Below, in pieces: positions 19,337-27,721 of a DNA stretch of 64,000 bases. Origin of the DNA: Cellulomonas xylanilytica. GTDB taxonomy: Bacteria > Actinomycetota > Actinomycetes > Actinomycetales > Cellulomonadaceae. Numbering within the stretch: the stretch's first letter is position 1; each line of letters starts with the position of its first letter. The stretch spans positions 124,001-188,000 of the forward strand of contig NZ_BJUB01000003.1 in the NCBI RefSeq assembly GCF_007989805.1, in the 5' to 3' direction. The position numbers were made by a program, and so were the translations under genes. A model generated the notes under the pieces. It was not told the origin of the DNA. It saw nothing but the letters and a program-made list of their open reading frames with translations, and did not search any database.

Positions 19337-22120
19337 TCAGACGAACCGCCAGAGGTGGTCGGCGGTGCCGCTGTCGTCCCAGACGAGGACCTGGGCACCC
19401 TGGGTCGTCGACATCGCGTCCACGCCCAGGACACGACCCGTCGCGTTCTGCAGCCGGAAGTACCCGTCGGAGCCGTACCGCAGGCGCCACCGCTGGGTCG
19501 TGGCGCCCGTGTCCGTGGTGGACACCGCACGGCCGCCGTTGCCGGTGCCGTCGACGGCGAGCACCTTGCCGGTGTGCTGGTTCCGCAGCCGCAGCAGCCC
19601 GTCGGTGCCGAGGACGGCCGACCACAGGTGGTCCGCCGTGCCGGTGTCGACCCACTGCACGACGAGCGCCCCGTCCGCGGTCGACATGCCGGACACCCCG
19701 AGCACCAGGCCGCTGTTCCGGTTCTGCAGTCGTCGCGCACCCGTGGGCACGACGCGCCAGCGGTTGTCGGCGCTCCCGTCGTCGCCCGACATGACGGCCT
19801 GGGCCCCCTGCGCGGTGGCGTTGCCCTGCATCCCCAGGACCCGTGACGTGTGGACGTTGCGGACGCGGTGGGTGCCGTCGCCGGCGTCCACCAGCACCCA
19901 GCGGTGGTCGGCCGTCCCGGTGTCGCCCCACTGCAGGACGCGAGCGCCGTCCGCGGTGGACATGTTCTCGACCCCCAGCACCTTGCCGCTGTGCACGTTG
20001 CGCAGCTTGAGCGCGCTTCCGTCGGGCACGAGCACCCAGTCGTGGTCGGCGGTGCCGTTGTCGGCCCACTGCAGCGCCAGGCCTCCGTCGGCCGTGGACA
20101 TGGTCGAGATGCCGAGCACCATGCCGCTGGCGGCGTTGACCAGGCGGTACGGTCCCGACGTCCCCGCGGCACCTCCACCCTGGCCGCTGGTGCGCCAGTA
20201 CACCGTGTAGTTGTGGCCGTGGGCGTCGTAGAACGGGCCGAGCCCGACGTCCTGGCCGTCGGCCCGCGCGGTGAACGCCAGCGAGGAGGCGCCGGTGCGC
20301 GTGACGGACGCGACGTCGAGCGTCGGCGGCCCGGACAGCGCGCGGTCACCGTAGTTGCCCGAGAGCACGACCGGACCGTAGAAGACCGCGCCCGTGCGCG
20401 GGTCGTCGTTGGTCGGCTCGACCCGGACGCTCATGGGGAGCCGGACGGTGAGCGCGTCGCCCGCCGCCCACGTGCGGGTGACCGCCGCGTAGGTGCCGGG
20501 TGCCGCCGCCGTGCCCAGCGGGGTCCCGTTGAGGGTCATTGAGGCGCCCGCGGCCCAGGACGGGATCCGCACCCGGACCGTCCAGGACCCCGACGGGCTT
20601 CCACCGATCGTCAGGGTCGTGGTGTCCGCGACGGGGTACGACGTGGCCTGGGTGACCGTCAGGTTGCGGGACGTCCACGTCAGGGTGGACGGCATGAACA
20701 GGTTGACCGTGAGCGTGGTGCCCTCGGAGAAGTAGATGGAGTCCATGAGCTTGGTGCTGGTCTCGATTCCGGTGCCCTGGCAGCACCAGAACGTCGTGTA
20801 CGGCGTGGAGAACGTGCCGCCGCCCCAGGCCGGTCCCGCGGACACACCGCGCCGGCCGCCGGGACGCAGCGGTGTGAAGTAGGAGAAGCCGCCGAGGGGG
20901 TCGCTCGGGTTCTGCGCGCCGAGCAGGTGGTTGAGCAGCGCCCGTTCGTAGAAGTCGAAGTACCGCGGGTCGTCGGGGTCCAGCGACCACAGCTCGCGCG
21001 TGAGCTTGAGCATGTTGTACGTGTTGCACTGCTCGCACGTGTCGGTGTCGAGGTACGTCGAGATCGCCCCCGCGGGCCGGAAGTGCTCGGCCTCGCTGTT
21101 GCCGCCGATCGCGTACGTGTGCGCGCCGACGGTGATCGCCCAGGCGTTGCGGGCGATGTCCCGGTAGCGCGTGGTGCCGGTGGACTTGTACTCGCGCGCC
21201 GCGCCCACCCACTTGGGCACCTGCGTGTTGGCGTGCGAGCCGTTGAGCTGGTCGCGGTTCGCGGCGAGGGGGTCGAACGACGACGCGTGGTCGAAGCGCT
21301 GCGCGACGGTGAGCCAGCGCCGGTCGTCGGTCATGAGGTAGAGGTCGGCCAGGACCGCGTTCATGCCGCCGAACTCGACCCGCAGACAGGTCTGCATCTG
21401 CGTCAGGGACAGCCGGGCGGTGCGGACGTCCACCCAGGCGGCGAACCGCAGCAGGACGTCGCGCGCCTGCGTGCTGCCCAGCAGCCGCCAGACGTCCAGC
21501 AGCCCGGCCAGCGTCTTGTGGATCGCGTAGTACGGCACGTTGCCGTTGCCGGTCCCCGTCTCGACGACGGAGAACTCGGACTCGGGGAAGCCCGACAGGT
21601 ACCCGGCGGCGAACCCGGCGGCGCCGTTGTTGGCCTGGCACCTGGCCAGCTCCGCCACCATCGTCGCGGCCCTGTCGCGGCACGTGGTGTCGCCCAGCAC
21701 CGCCCACGCCTGTGCCCAGGCCGTGAGGAAGTGGCCCTGGCTGTGGCTGCGGAACGGGAACGTCGGGGCCTCCCAGCCGCCGAGCGGCTGGGCGTTCTGC
21801 GTCGGGAGCCGGTGGTTGGCGCGGAAGTTGTAGAGCAGGCGGTCGACGTCGACGCTGCGCAGGTACGCGAGCGTCCGGTCCTGGTTCTGGGTCCAGCGGC
21901 TCGCAGCAAGGCGCACCTGGCCGAGCTCGAAGGGCCGGGCGCGGGTGCCGATCTCGGCACGGGCCTGGGCCAGCTCGGCGGCGTACGACCGGGCTGCCGG
22001 GCCCAGGTGCGGGCCGGCGGCGGCGGCCAGTCCCGCCACGCCCGCCAGCTGCAGCAGCCGGCGACGGGAGAGGGACGTGCTCGGGCGGGGGTGTTCCGGT
22101 CGTCCCGGCTCCTGGCTCAT
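19337..22120 (-). CDS. secreted GH127 beta-L-arabinofuranosidase-like enzyme with six-repeat lectin tail
   Basis: 927 residues from ATG 22120. The twin-arginine signal SRRRLLQLAG (residues 18-27) predicts Tat export. The GH127 (DUF1680) core spans about 60-640 and keeps the zinc/cysteine active site: TCEQCNTYNM supplies Glu and Cys, and FWCCQGTGIE the paired cysteines including the nucleophile. It would release beta-L-arabinofuranose from plant glycans. Residues about 650-927 hold six ricin-type repeats of the form VLG(V/I)..MSTADGA..LQW.D.GTADH.W, probably two trefoil carbohydrate-binding modules. LacI-type palindromes precede the gene. The lectin family (CBM13 or RICIN-like) is inferred. 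Confidence 0.88.
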   Translation of the reverse strand: MSQEPGRPEHPRPSTSLSRRRLLQLAGVAGLAAAAGPHLGPAARSYAAELAQARAEIGTRARPFELGQVRLAASRWTQNQDRTLAYLRSVDVDRLLYNFRANHRLPTQNAQPLGGWEAPTFPFRSHSQGHFLTAWAQAWAVLGDTTCRDRAATMVAELARCQANNGAAGFAAGYLSGFPESEFSVVETGTGNGNVPYYAIHKTLAGLLDVWRLLGSTQARDVLLRFAAWVDVRTARLSLTQMQTCLRVEFGGMNAVLADLYLMTDDRRWLTVAQRFDHASSFDPLAANRDQLNGSHANTQVPKWVGAAREYKSTGTTRYRDIARNAWAITVGAHTYAIGGNSEAEHFRPAGAISTYLDTDTCEQCNTYNMLKLTRELWSLDPDDPRYFDFYERALLNHLLGAQNPSDPLGGFSYFTPLRPGGRRGVSAGPAWGGGTFSTPYTTFWCCQGTGIETSTKLMDSIYFSEGTTLTVNLFMPSTLTWTSRNLTVTQATSYPVADTTTLTIGGSPSGSWTVRVRIPSWAAGASMTLNGTPLGTAAAPGTYAAVTRTWAAGDALTVRLPMSVRVEPTNDDPRTGAVFYGPVVLSGNYGDRALSGPPTLDVASVTRTGASSLAFTARADGQDVGLGPFYDAHGHNYTVYWRTSGQGGGAAGTSGPYRLVNAASGMVLGISTMSTADGGLALQWADNGTADHDWVLVPDGSALKLRNVHSGKVLGVENMSTADGARVLQWGDTGTADHRWVLVDAGDGTHRVRNVHTSRVLGMQGNATAQGAQAVMSGDDGSADNRWRVVPTGARRLQNRNSGLVLGVSGMSTADGALVVQWVDTGTADHLWSAVLGTDGLLRLRNQHTGKVLAVDGTGNGGRAVSTTDTGATTQRWRLRYGSDGYFRLQNATGRVLGVDAMSTTQGAQVLVWDDSGTADHLWRFV

Positions 22121-22143
22121 GCCGAACCTCTCCGTCGAGGTGA

Positions 22144-22157
22144 TGTTAGCGCTCACA
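22144..22157. promoter_or_regulatory. LacI-family operator upstream of GH127
   Basis: TGTTAGCGCTCACA, 12 of 14 positions symmetric around AGCGCT, the usual core of LacI-family operators that control sugar genes. It lies 24 bases upstream of the GH127 start. The 294-base gap 22121-22414 that contains it has no gene. It also holds the element at 22217-22229, and I saw no clear terminator for the M16 gene. Confidence 0.7.
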
Positions 22158-22216
22158 ATTCGTACCGGAGCGACGCTAGGTGGTGCGCGGCCCCGCGTAC
22201 ACGGCCTCGACGGTTG

Positions 22217-22229
22217 CGAAACGCTTCGT
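22217..22229. promoter_or_regulatory. distal palindromic element shared with the GH9 gene
   Basis: CGAAACGCTTCGT, with 10 of 12 positions symmetric in CGAAACGCTTCG. It starts 97 bases upstream of the GH127 start codon. The same sequence with one change (CGAAACGGTTCGT) lies 96 bases upstream of the GH9 gene. It resembles CGAA..TTCG-type LacI operators of actinobacterial polysaccharide genes. Confidence 0.55.
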
Positions 22230-22414
22230 ATTCGCGCACGGGGGCGCGAGCCACGGGCACCGTCCACAGCGGGACGCGACGTGGCAGAGACGGACGGCGC
22301 CGACCTGTCAGGAGCCGGTCGGAGGGCGACGGCCGGCGCGGACGACCGGTCGGGTCACGAACACGTCGCGCCGGGCCTGCGCGGACGAGCACGCGTCGAC
22401 GGACGGGAGGTCGA

Positions 22415-23761
22415 TCAGTCCCCGAACGGCCCGACGCGGACGATCGAGCGCGGACGGGATGCCAGCTCCCCGGCCAGCTCCTGCACGTCCTGCACCGTGA
22501 CGGCGCGGATCAGGTCGAGCGACTCGTCGATGCTCAGCAGCGAGCCGTGGACCAGCTCGGACTTGCCCAGCCGGCTCATCCGCGACCCGGAGTCCTCCAT
22601 GCCGAGCACGAGGCCGCCGGCCAGCTGACCCATCGACCGTTCGAGCTCGGCCTGCGTGATCGGCGCGTCGGCCATCCGCTCCCACTCCGCGACCATCAGG
22701 GCGACGACCTCGTCGACCTTGCCGGGGGTGCAGCCCGCGTAGAGACCGAAGACCCCGGTGTCGGCGTGCCCGGACGCGAACGAGTACGTGGAGTAGGCCA
22801 GACCGCGGCGCTCCCGGATCTCCTGGAACAGGCGCGACGACATGCCGCCACCGAGCACCGCGTTGAGCACCGAGAGCGTGAACCGCTTCGGGTCCGTCGC
22901 GGTCAGCGAGGTGCCGCCGATGATGACGTTCGCCTGCTCGGTGTGCCGGCGGATGGTCAGCTCGACGCCCTCGGCGGGGATGCCGCCCTGTCCGGCCTGC
23001 ACGGCGACGTCCGTCGGCACGCGGCGGCTGCGGGGCTCGGCGCCGGCGTCGAGGGACCAGCCACCCGTGGTGAGCGCCTCGCTGACCTGCGCGCAGAGCA
23101 CGTCGTGGTCGACTCCCCCGGCGGCGGTCACGACGAGCGTCGACGGACGGTAGTGCTCCCGGTAGTGCTCCCACACCGCGTCACGCGGGACCGCGCGGAT
23201 GGTGTCGGGGGTGCCACCGATGGGTCGGCCCAGCGCGTGGGCGCCGAGGACCGCGGCGGCGAACTGCTCGTGGACGACGTCGCTGGGGTCGTCGTCGTTC
23301 ATCGCGAGCTCTTCGAGGATCACGCCGCGCTCGGTCTCGAGCTCGTCGGTGTCCAGGCGCGCGGACGTGACCATGTCCGCGATGACGTCGACCGCCATCG
23401 GGAGGTCCGTGTCGAGCACACGGGCGTAGTAGCAGGTGTGCTCCTTGCCGGTGGCGGCGTTGGCCTCACCACCGACGGCGTCGAACGCCTCCGCGATGTC
23501 CATCGCGGTCCGGCGTGCGGTGCCCTTGAACAGCAGGTGCTCGAGGAAGTGCGTCGAGCCGTGGTGGCCGTCGGACTCGTCGCGCGAGCCGACCCCCACC
23601 CACGCGCCCACGGTCGCCGAGCGCAGGCCCGGCATGTGCTCCGTGAGCACCCGGACCCCGCCGGGCAGGACGGAACGACGCACGATGGCGTCGCCGTCCT
23701 GCCCGACGGACTGCTCGGCCCCGGGCTGACCCGGGCGGACGAGCGGGAGGTCCAGAGGCAT
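22415..23761 (-). CDS. M16-family zinc metallopeptidase
   Basis: 448 residues, one M16A-size subunit of the processing-peptidase type. The inverted zinc motif is complete as HFLEH (near residue 71), with the distal glutamate in ETERGVILEELAM. The C-terminal half has the RERRGLAYSTYS region. The protein is probably cytoplasmic, since no signal peptide is present. It starts two bases after the pnp stop, an arrangement common in Gram-positive bacteria, so it shares the rpsO-pnp transcript. Confidence 0.92.
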   Translation of the reverse strand: MPLDLPLVRPGQPGAEQSVGQDGDAIVRRSVLPGGVRVLTEHMPGLRSATVGAWVGVGSRDESDGHHGSTHFLEHLLFKGTARRTAMDIAEAFDAVGGEANAATGKEHTCYYARVLDTDLPMAVDVIADMVTSARLDTDELETERGVILEELAMNDDDPSDVVHEQFAAAVLGAHALGRPIGGTPDTIRAVPRDAVWEHYREHYRPSTLVVTAAGGVDHDVLCAQVSEALTTGGWSLDAGAEPRSRRVPTDVAVQAGQGGIPAEGVELTIRRHTEQANVIIGGTSLTATDPKRFTLSVLNAVLGGGMSSRLFQEIRERRGLAYSTYSFASGHADTGVFGLYAGCTPGKVDEVVALMVAEWERMADAPITQAELERSMGQLAGGLVLGMEDSGSRMSRLGKSELVHGSLLSIDESLDLIRAVTVQDVQELAGELASRPRSIVRVGPFGD

Positions 23762-23763
23762 CG

Positions 23764-26001
23764 TCAGGCGTCGACCGGCTCGGACGCGGGAGCGGCCTGC
23801 TCGTCGCCACCCTCCGTGCCCTCGTCGATGACCGCGTGCAGCGACAGCTTGCCGCGCGGGTCGATCTCGCCGATCTCGACCTGGACCTTCTGGCCCACGG
23901 CCAGGACGTCCTCGACGTTCTCGACGCGGCGACCGCCGACGAGCTTGCGGATCTGCGAGATGTGCAGCAGGCCGTCCTTGCCCGGCGACAGGGAGATGAA
24001 CGCACCGAACGTCGTGGTCTTGACGACCGTGCCGACGAAGCGCTCCCCGATCTCGGGCATGTGCGGGTTGGCGATCGCGTTGATCGCCGCCCGCGCGGCC
24101 TCCGCCGACGGACCGTCGACGGCGCCGATGTAGACCGTGCCGTCGTCCTCGATGGAGATGTCGGCGCCGGTCTCCTCCTGGATCTGGTTGATCATCTTGC
24201 CCTTCGGCCCGATGACCTCGCCGATCTTGTCGACCGGCACCTTCACGGAGATGACGCGAGGAGCGAACGGGCTCATCTCGTCGGGCACGTCGATCGCCTC
24301 GGCGATGACGTCGAGGATCGCGAGGCGAGCCTCCTTGGCCTGGGTGAGCGCGCCGCCGAGCACCGAGGCGGGGATGCCGTCGAGCTTGGTGTCGAGCTGG
24401 ATGGCCGTGACGAACTCGCGGGTACCGGCGACCTTGAAGTCCATGTCACCGAACGCGTCCTCGGCACCGAGGATGTCCGTGAGGGCCGCGTAGCGCGTCT
24501 CACCGTTCACCGTGTCGGACACGAGGCCCATCGCGATGCCCGCGACCGGCGCGCGCAGCGGCACACCGGCGTTGAGCAGCGACAGCGTGGACGCGCAGAC
24601 CGAGCCCATCGAGGTCGAGCCGTTGGAGCTCAGCGCCTCGGAGACCTGGCGGATGGCGTACGGGAACTCCTCGCGGCTGGGCAGGACCGGCATGAGCGCA
24701 CGCTCGGCGAGCGCCCCGTGACCGATCTCGCGACGCTTCGGCGAACCGACGCGGCCCGTCTCGCCCGTGGAGTAGGGCGGGAAGTTGTAGTTGTGCATGT
24801 AGCGCTTGCGCGTCTCCGGGGAGAGCGTGTCGAGCTGCTGCTCCATGCGGAGCATGTTCAGCGTGGTGACACCCAGGATCTGGGTCTCGCCGCGCTCGAA
24901 GATCGCGGAGCCGTGCACGCGGGGCAGGACCTCGACCTCGGCGGACAGCGTGCGGATGTCCCGCAGGCCACGGCCGTCGATGCGGAAGCCGTCCGTGAGG
25001 ATGCGCTGGCGGATGAGCTTCTTCTGCACCGAGCGGTACGCGGCGGAGAGCTCCTTCTCGCGACCCTCGAACTGCGCGGAGAGCTGCGCGACGACCTCGG
25101 CCTTGATCTCGTCGAGGCGGTTCTCGCGGGTCTGCTTGTCCGCGATGCTCAGCGCGTCGCTCAGCGACTGCGTCGAGGCGCCCTCGACGGCGGCGTAGGC
25201 GTCGTCCTGGTAGTCGGGGAACGTCGGGAAGACCTGGGTCTCCTTGGCGGCCTTCGCGGCCAGCTCCTGCTGGGCCTGGACGAGCACCTTGATGAACGGC
25301 TTCGCGGCCTCGAGGCCCTGGGCGACGATCTCCTCCGTGGGGGCCACGCCACCCTCGAACTTGATGATGTTCCAGGACTTCTCGGGCGCCTCGGCCTCGA
25401 TCATCGCGATGGCCACGTCGTCGCCCACGACGCGGCCGGCGACGACCATGTCGAACGTGGCGCGCTCGCGCTCGGAGTAGCGCGGGAAGGCGATCCACTG
25501 GCCGTCGACGAGCGCGATGCGCACGCCACCGACGGGGCCGGAGAACGGCAGGCCGGACAGCTGCGTCGAGATCGAGGCGGCGTTGATGGCCAGCGTGTCG
25601 TACGCGTCGTCCGGGTGGATCGACAGGACGGTGATGACGACCTGGACCTCGTTGCGCAGGCCCTTGACGAACAGGGGGCGCAGCGGGCGGTCGATCAGGC
25701 GGCACGCGAGGATGGCCTCGGTGCTCGGGCGACCCTCACGGCGGAAGAACGAGCCGGGGATCTTGCCCGCGGCGTACTGCCGCTCCTCGACGTCGATCGT
25801 CAGGGGGAAGAAGTCGAACTGCTCCTTCGGGTGCTTGCCGGCCGTCGTGGCGGCGAGCAGCGTCGTCTCGCCGTCCAGGTAGGCGACAGCGGCACCGGCG
25901 GCCTGCTTGGCGATGCGGCCGGTCTCGAAGCGGACGGTGCGGGTGCCGAAGCGACCGTTGTCGATCACTGCCTCGGCGAACTGGATCTCGGGACCCTCCA
26001 C
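23764..26001 (-). CDS. pnp: polyribonucleotide nucleotidyltransferase (PNPase)
   Basis: Phosphorolytic 3'-to-5' exoribonuclease and RNA polymerase (in Streptomyces also the poly(A)-adding enzyme). 745 residues from GTG 26001, preceded by GAGGAGGG. Two RNase PH domains flank a helical linker. The KH domain has [20 protein letters not shown], and the S1 domain [20 protein letters not shown]. Upstream open-frame residues to 26094 are not family-like. A 16-base-pair hairpin lies between rpsO and this gene. Confidence 0.96.
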   Translation of the reverse strand: MEGPEIQFAEAVIDNGRFGTRTVRFETGRIAKQAAGAAVAYLDGETTLLAATTAGKHPKEQFDFFPLTIDVEERQYAAGKIPGSFFRREGRPSTEAILACRLIDRPLRPLFVKGLRNEVQVVITVLSIHPDDAYDTLAINAASISTQLSGLPFSGPVGGVRIALVDGQWIAFPRYSERERATFDMVVAGRVVGDDVAIAMIEAEAPEKSWNIIKFEGGVAPTEEIVAQGLEAAKPFIKVLVQAQQELAAKAAKETQVFPTFPDYQDDAYAAVEGASTQSLSDALSIADKQTRENRLDEIKAEVVAQLSAQFEGREKELSAAYRSVQKKLIRQRILTDGFRIDGRGLRDIRTLSAEVEVLPRVHGSAIFERGETQILGVTTLNMLRMEQQLDTLSPETRKRYMHNYNFPPYSTGETGRVGSPKRREIGHGALAERALMPVLPSREEFPYAIRQVSEALSSNGSTSMGSVCASTLSLLNAGVPLRAPVAGIAMGLVSDTVNGETRYAALTDILGAEDAFGDMDFKVAGTREFVTAIQLDTKLDGIPASVLGGALTQAKEARLAILDVIAEAIDVPDEMSPFAPRVISVKVPVDKIGEVIGPKGKMINQIQEETGADISIEDDGTVYIGAVDGPSAEAARAAINAIANPHMPEIGERFVGTVVKTTTFGAFISLSPGKDGLLHISQIRKLVGGRRVENVEDVLAVGQKVQVEIGEIDPRGKLSLHAVIDEGTEGGDEQAAPASEPVDA

Positions 26002-26173
26002 GGGTGCCCTCCTCTGTGGTGAAGGCGCCGGCCGTCCGCGAGCGATCTTCGATCGAGGCCACCGGACTCCCCTCGCGGAGCTTCCGGAAGCCACTACCGA
26101 GGACCGAACCGAGCGGACCGACGCGGTGTGGTGGTACTGGTCGTGCTGGGTGGGCCCGTGCGGGCCCGACGCG

Positions 26174-26210
26174 GCACCAGCCCGGACCCTGAGCGGGTCC
26201 GGGCTGGTGC
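26174..26210 (-). terminator. strong hairpin between rpsO and pnp
   Basis: Perfect 16-base arms GCACCAGCCCGGACCC / GGGTCCGGGCTGGTGC with a 5-base loop, 7 bases after the rpsO stop. No T tract follows on the minus strand. It could end rpsO transcripts or serve as a double-stranded RNA-processing site like that in the E. coli rpsO-pnp leader. Confidence 0.7.
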
Positions 26211-26216
26211 GAGGCG

Positions 26217-26486
26217 TTATCGGCGCAGGCCGAGCTTCTCGATGAGGCTGCGGTAGCGGTTGATGTCGACCTTCTGGAGGTACCCGAGCAGGCGACGACG
26301 CTTCCCGACGAGCAGCAGCAGTCCGCGGCGGCTGTGGTGGTCGTGCTTGTGGGTCTTGAGGTGCTCCGTGAGGTCCTTGATGCGCTGCGTGAGCATCGCG
26401 ATCTGGACCTCGGGGGAACCGGTGTCACCCTCGTGGGTGGCGTGTTCGGTCATGATGGACTGCTTGACGGCACTTTCGAGCGGCAC
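26217..26486 (-). CDS. rpsO: 30S ribosomal protein S15
   Basis: 89 residues, the standard length. It has the four-helix S15 fold with [17 protein letters not shown] and the 16S-binding [20 protein letters not shown]. It starts at GTG 26486. The 92 bases between this gene and ribF upstream carry a TAGTCT that might be a -10 box. Confidence 0.97.
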   Translation of the reverse strand: MPLESAVKQSIMTEHATHEGDTGSPEVQIAMLTQRIKDLTEHLKTHKHDHHSRRGLLLLVGKRRRLLGYLQKVDINRYRSLIEKLGLRR

Positions 26487-26578
26487 GGTTCTCCAGGTTG
26501 TCTCGTTGCGCGGTGCGCCGGGGCATGTCCACCCGGGCTCTCTCTGTCCGCGGCCGTTCGTACGGCGCCCATAGACTA

Positions 26579-27607
26579 TCAGGCTGCGGGCGCGCCCCCG
26601 GCCCCCGTGGTCGTGCCGGCCGGCGTGACGAGGATCTCCCGCACCCGCTCGACGTCCTCGCCCATGCGCACCAGCAGCTCGTCCACCGAGTCGAACCGCA
26701 GCGTCGGCCGCAACCGCTCCACCAGCTCGAGCACCACCACCTCGTCGTAGAGGTCGAGGTCCGTGCGGTCCAGCACGTACGCCTCGACGCGGCGCTCGAC
26801 GCCGTCGAAGGTCGGGTTGGTGCCGATCGAGACGGCGGCCGGGAGGACGTCGCCGGCGCCGGACGTGCGTCGCAGCCAGCCCGCGTACACGCCGTCGGCG
26901 GGCACCATCCCCGTCGCGTCGGCCGCGAGGTTGGCCGTCGGGTAGCCGAGCTCGCGACCACGCGCGTCGCCGTGCACGACGACGCCGCGGATGCGGTGCG
27001 GCCGGCCCAGCACCCGTGCCGCCTGGACGACGTCACCGGCATCCAGCAGCTCGCGCACCCAGGTCGACGACCAGCGCCGCCGCAGCGGGTCCGCAGCCCG
27101 GTCCTCGGCGCTGCCCGGGTCGGCCGACTCGGCGGGGGTCACGTCGTCGATGACCTCGACGTCGAACCCGTGCTCGCGGCCGAGCGCGACCATCGTCGAC
27201 AGGTCCCCGGAGTTGTTCCAGCCGAACCGCACGTCGCGGCCCACCACGACCGTGCGTGCGCGCAGCACGTCGACCAGGTAGCGGCGGACGAAGTCCTCGG
27301 GGGTCTGCCGCGCGAACTCGAGCGTGTACTCCAGCAGCAGCACCGCGTCCAGGCCCGTCTGCTCCAGCAGCTCGAGCCGGTCGGCGTCGCCGGTGAGCAG
27401 CGGCGGCGCGGTGTCCGGCCGGTGCACCTGCTGCGGGTGCGGGCTGAACGTCACCGCGACCGACTGCGCACCCACCGTCGCGGCGTCCGCGCACATGCGG
27501 CGCAGCACGCTCACGTGACCGCGGTGGACGCCGTCGAAGTTGCCGATCGTCACCACCGACGGACCGAAGTCCGCGGGCACGTCGGACAGCTCCCTCCAGA
27601 CCTGCAC
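26579..27607 (-). CDS. ribF: bifunctional riboflavin kinase / FAD synthetase
   Basis: Makes FMN and then FAD from riboflavin. 342 residues from GTG 27607. The N-terminal adenylyltransferase domain has [14 protein letters not shown] and [20 protein letters not shown] carries the conserved serine/arginine region. The C-terminal kinase domain has [10 protein letters not shown]. In most actinobacteria ribF follows truB directly; here the cellulase gene and its regulatory region separate them. Confidence 0.95.
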   Translation of the reverse strand: MQVWRELSDVPADFGPSVVTIGNFDGVHRGHVSVLRRMCADAATVGAQSVAVTFSPHPQQVHRPDTAPPLLTGDADRLELLEQTGLDAVLLLEYTLEFARQTPEDFVRRYLVDVLRARTVVVGRDVRFGWNNSGDLSTMVALGREHGFDVEVIDDVTPAESADPGSAEDRAADPLRRRWSSTWVRELLDAGDVVQAARVLGRPHRIRGVVVHGDARGRELGYPTANLAADATGMVPADGVYAGWLRRTSGAGDVLPAAVSIGTNPTFDGVERRVEAYVLDRTDLDLYDEVVVLELVERLRPTLRFDSVDELLVRMGEDVERVREILVTPAGTTTGAGGAPAA

Positions 27608-27674
27608 ACCTGCTCCTCGTCGTCCGTGCCCCGCTCACGATCGAGGGCTCGACGGACAAGCCTGCCATCCCGGC

Positions 27675-27709
27675 CACCCGGCGCACGCCATCGAGGCGCG
27701 CGCCGGGTG
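27675..27709 (-). terminator. hairpin after the GH9 cellulase gene
   Basis: Arms CACCCGGCGCACGCC / GGCGCGCGCCGGGTG pair at 14 of 15 positions around a 5-base loop, 12 bases downstream of the cellulase stop. It probably isolates the cellulase transcript from ribF. Confidence 0.6.
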
Positions 27710-27721
27710 CCGGACCAGGTC

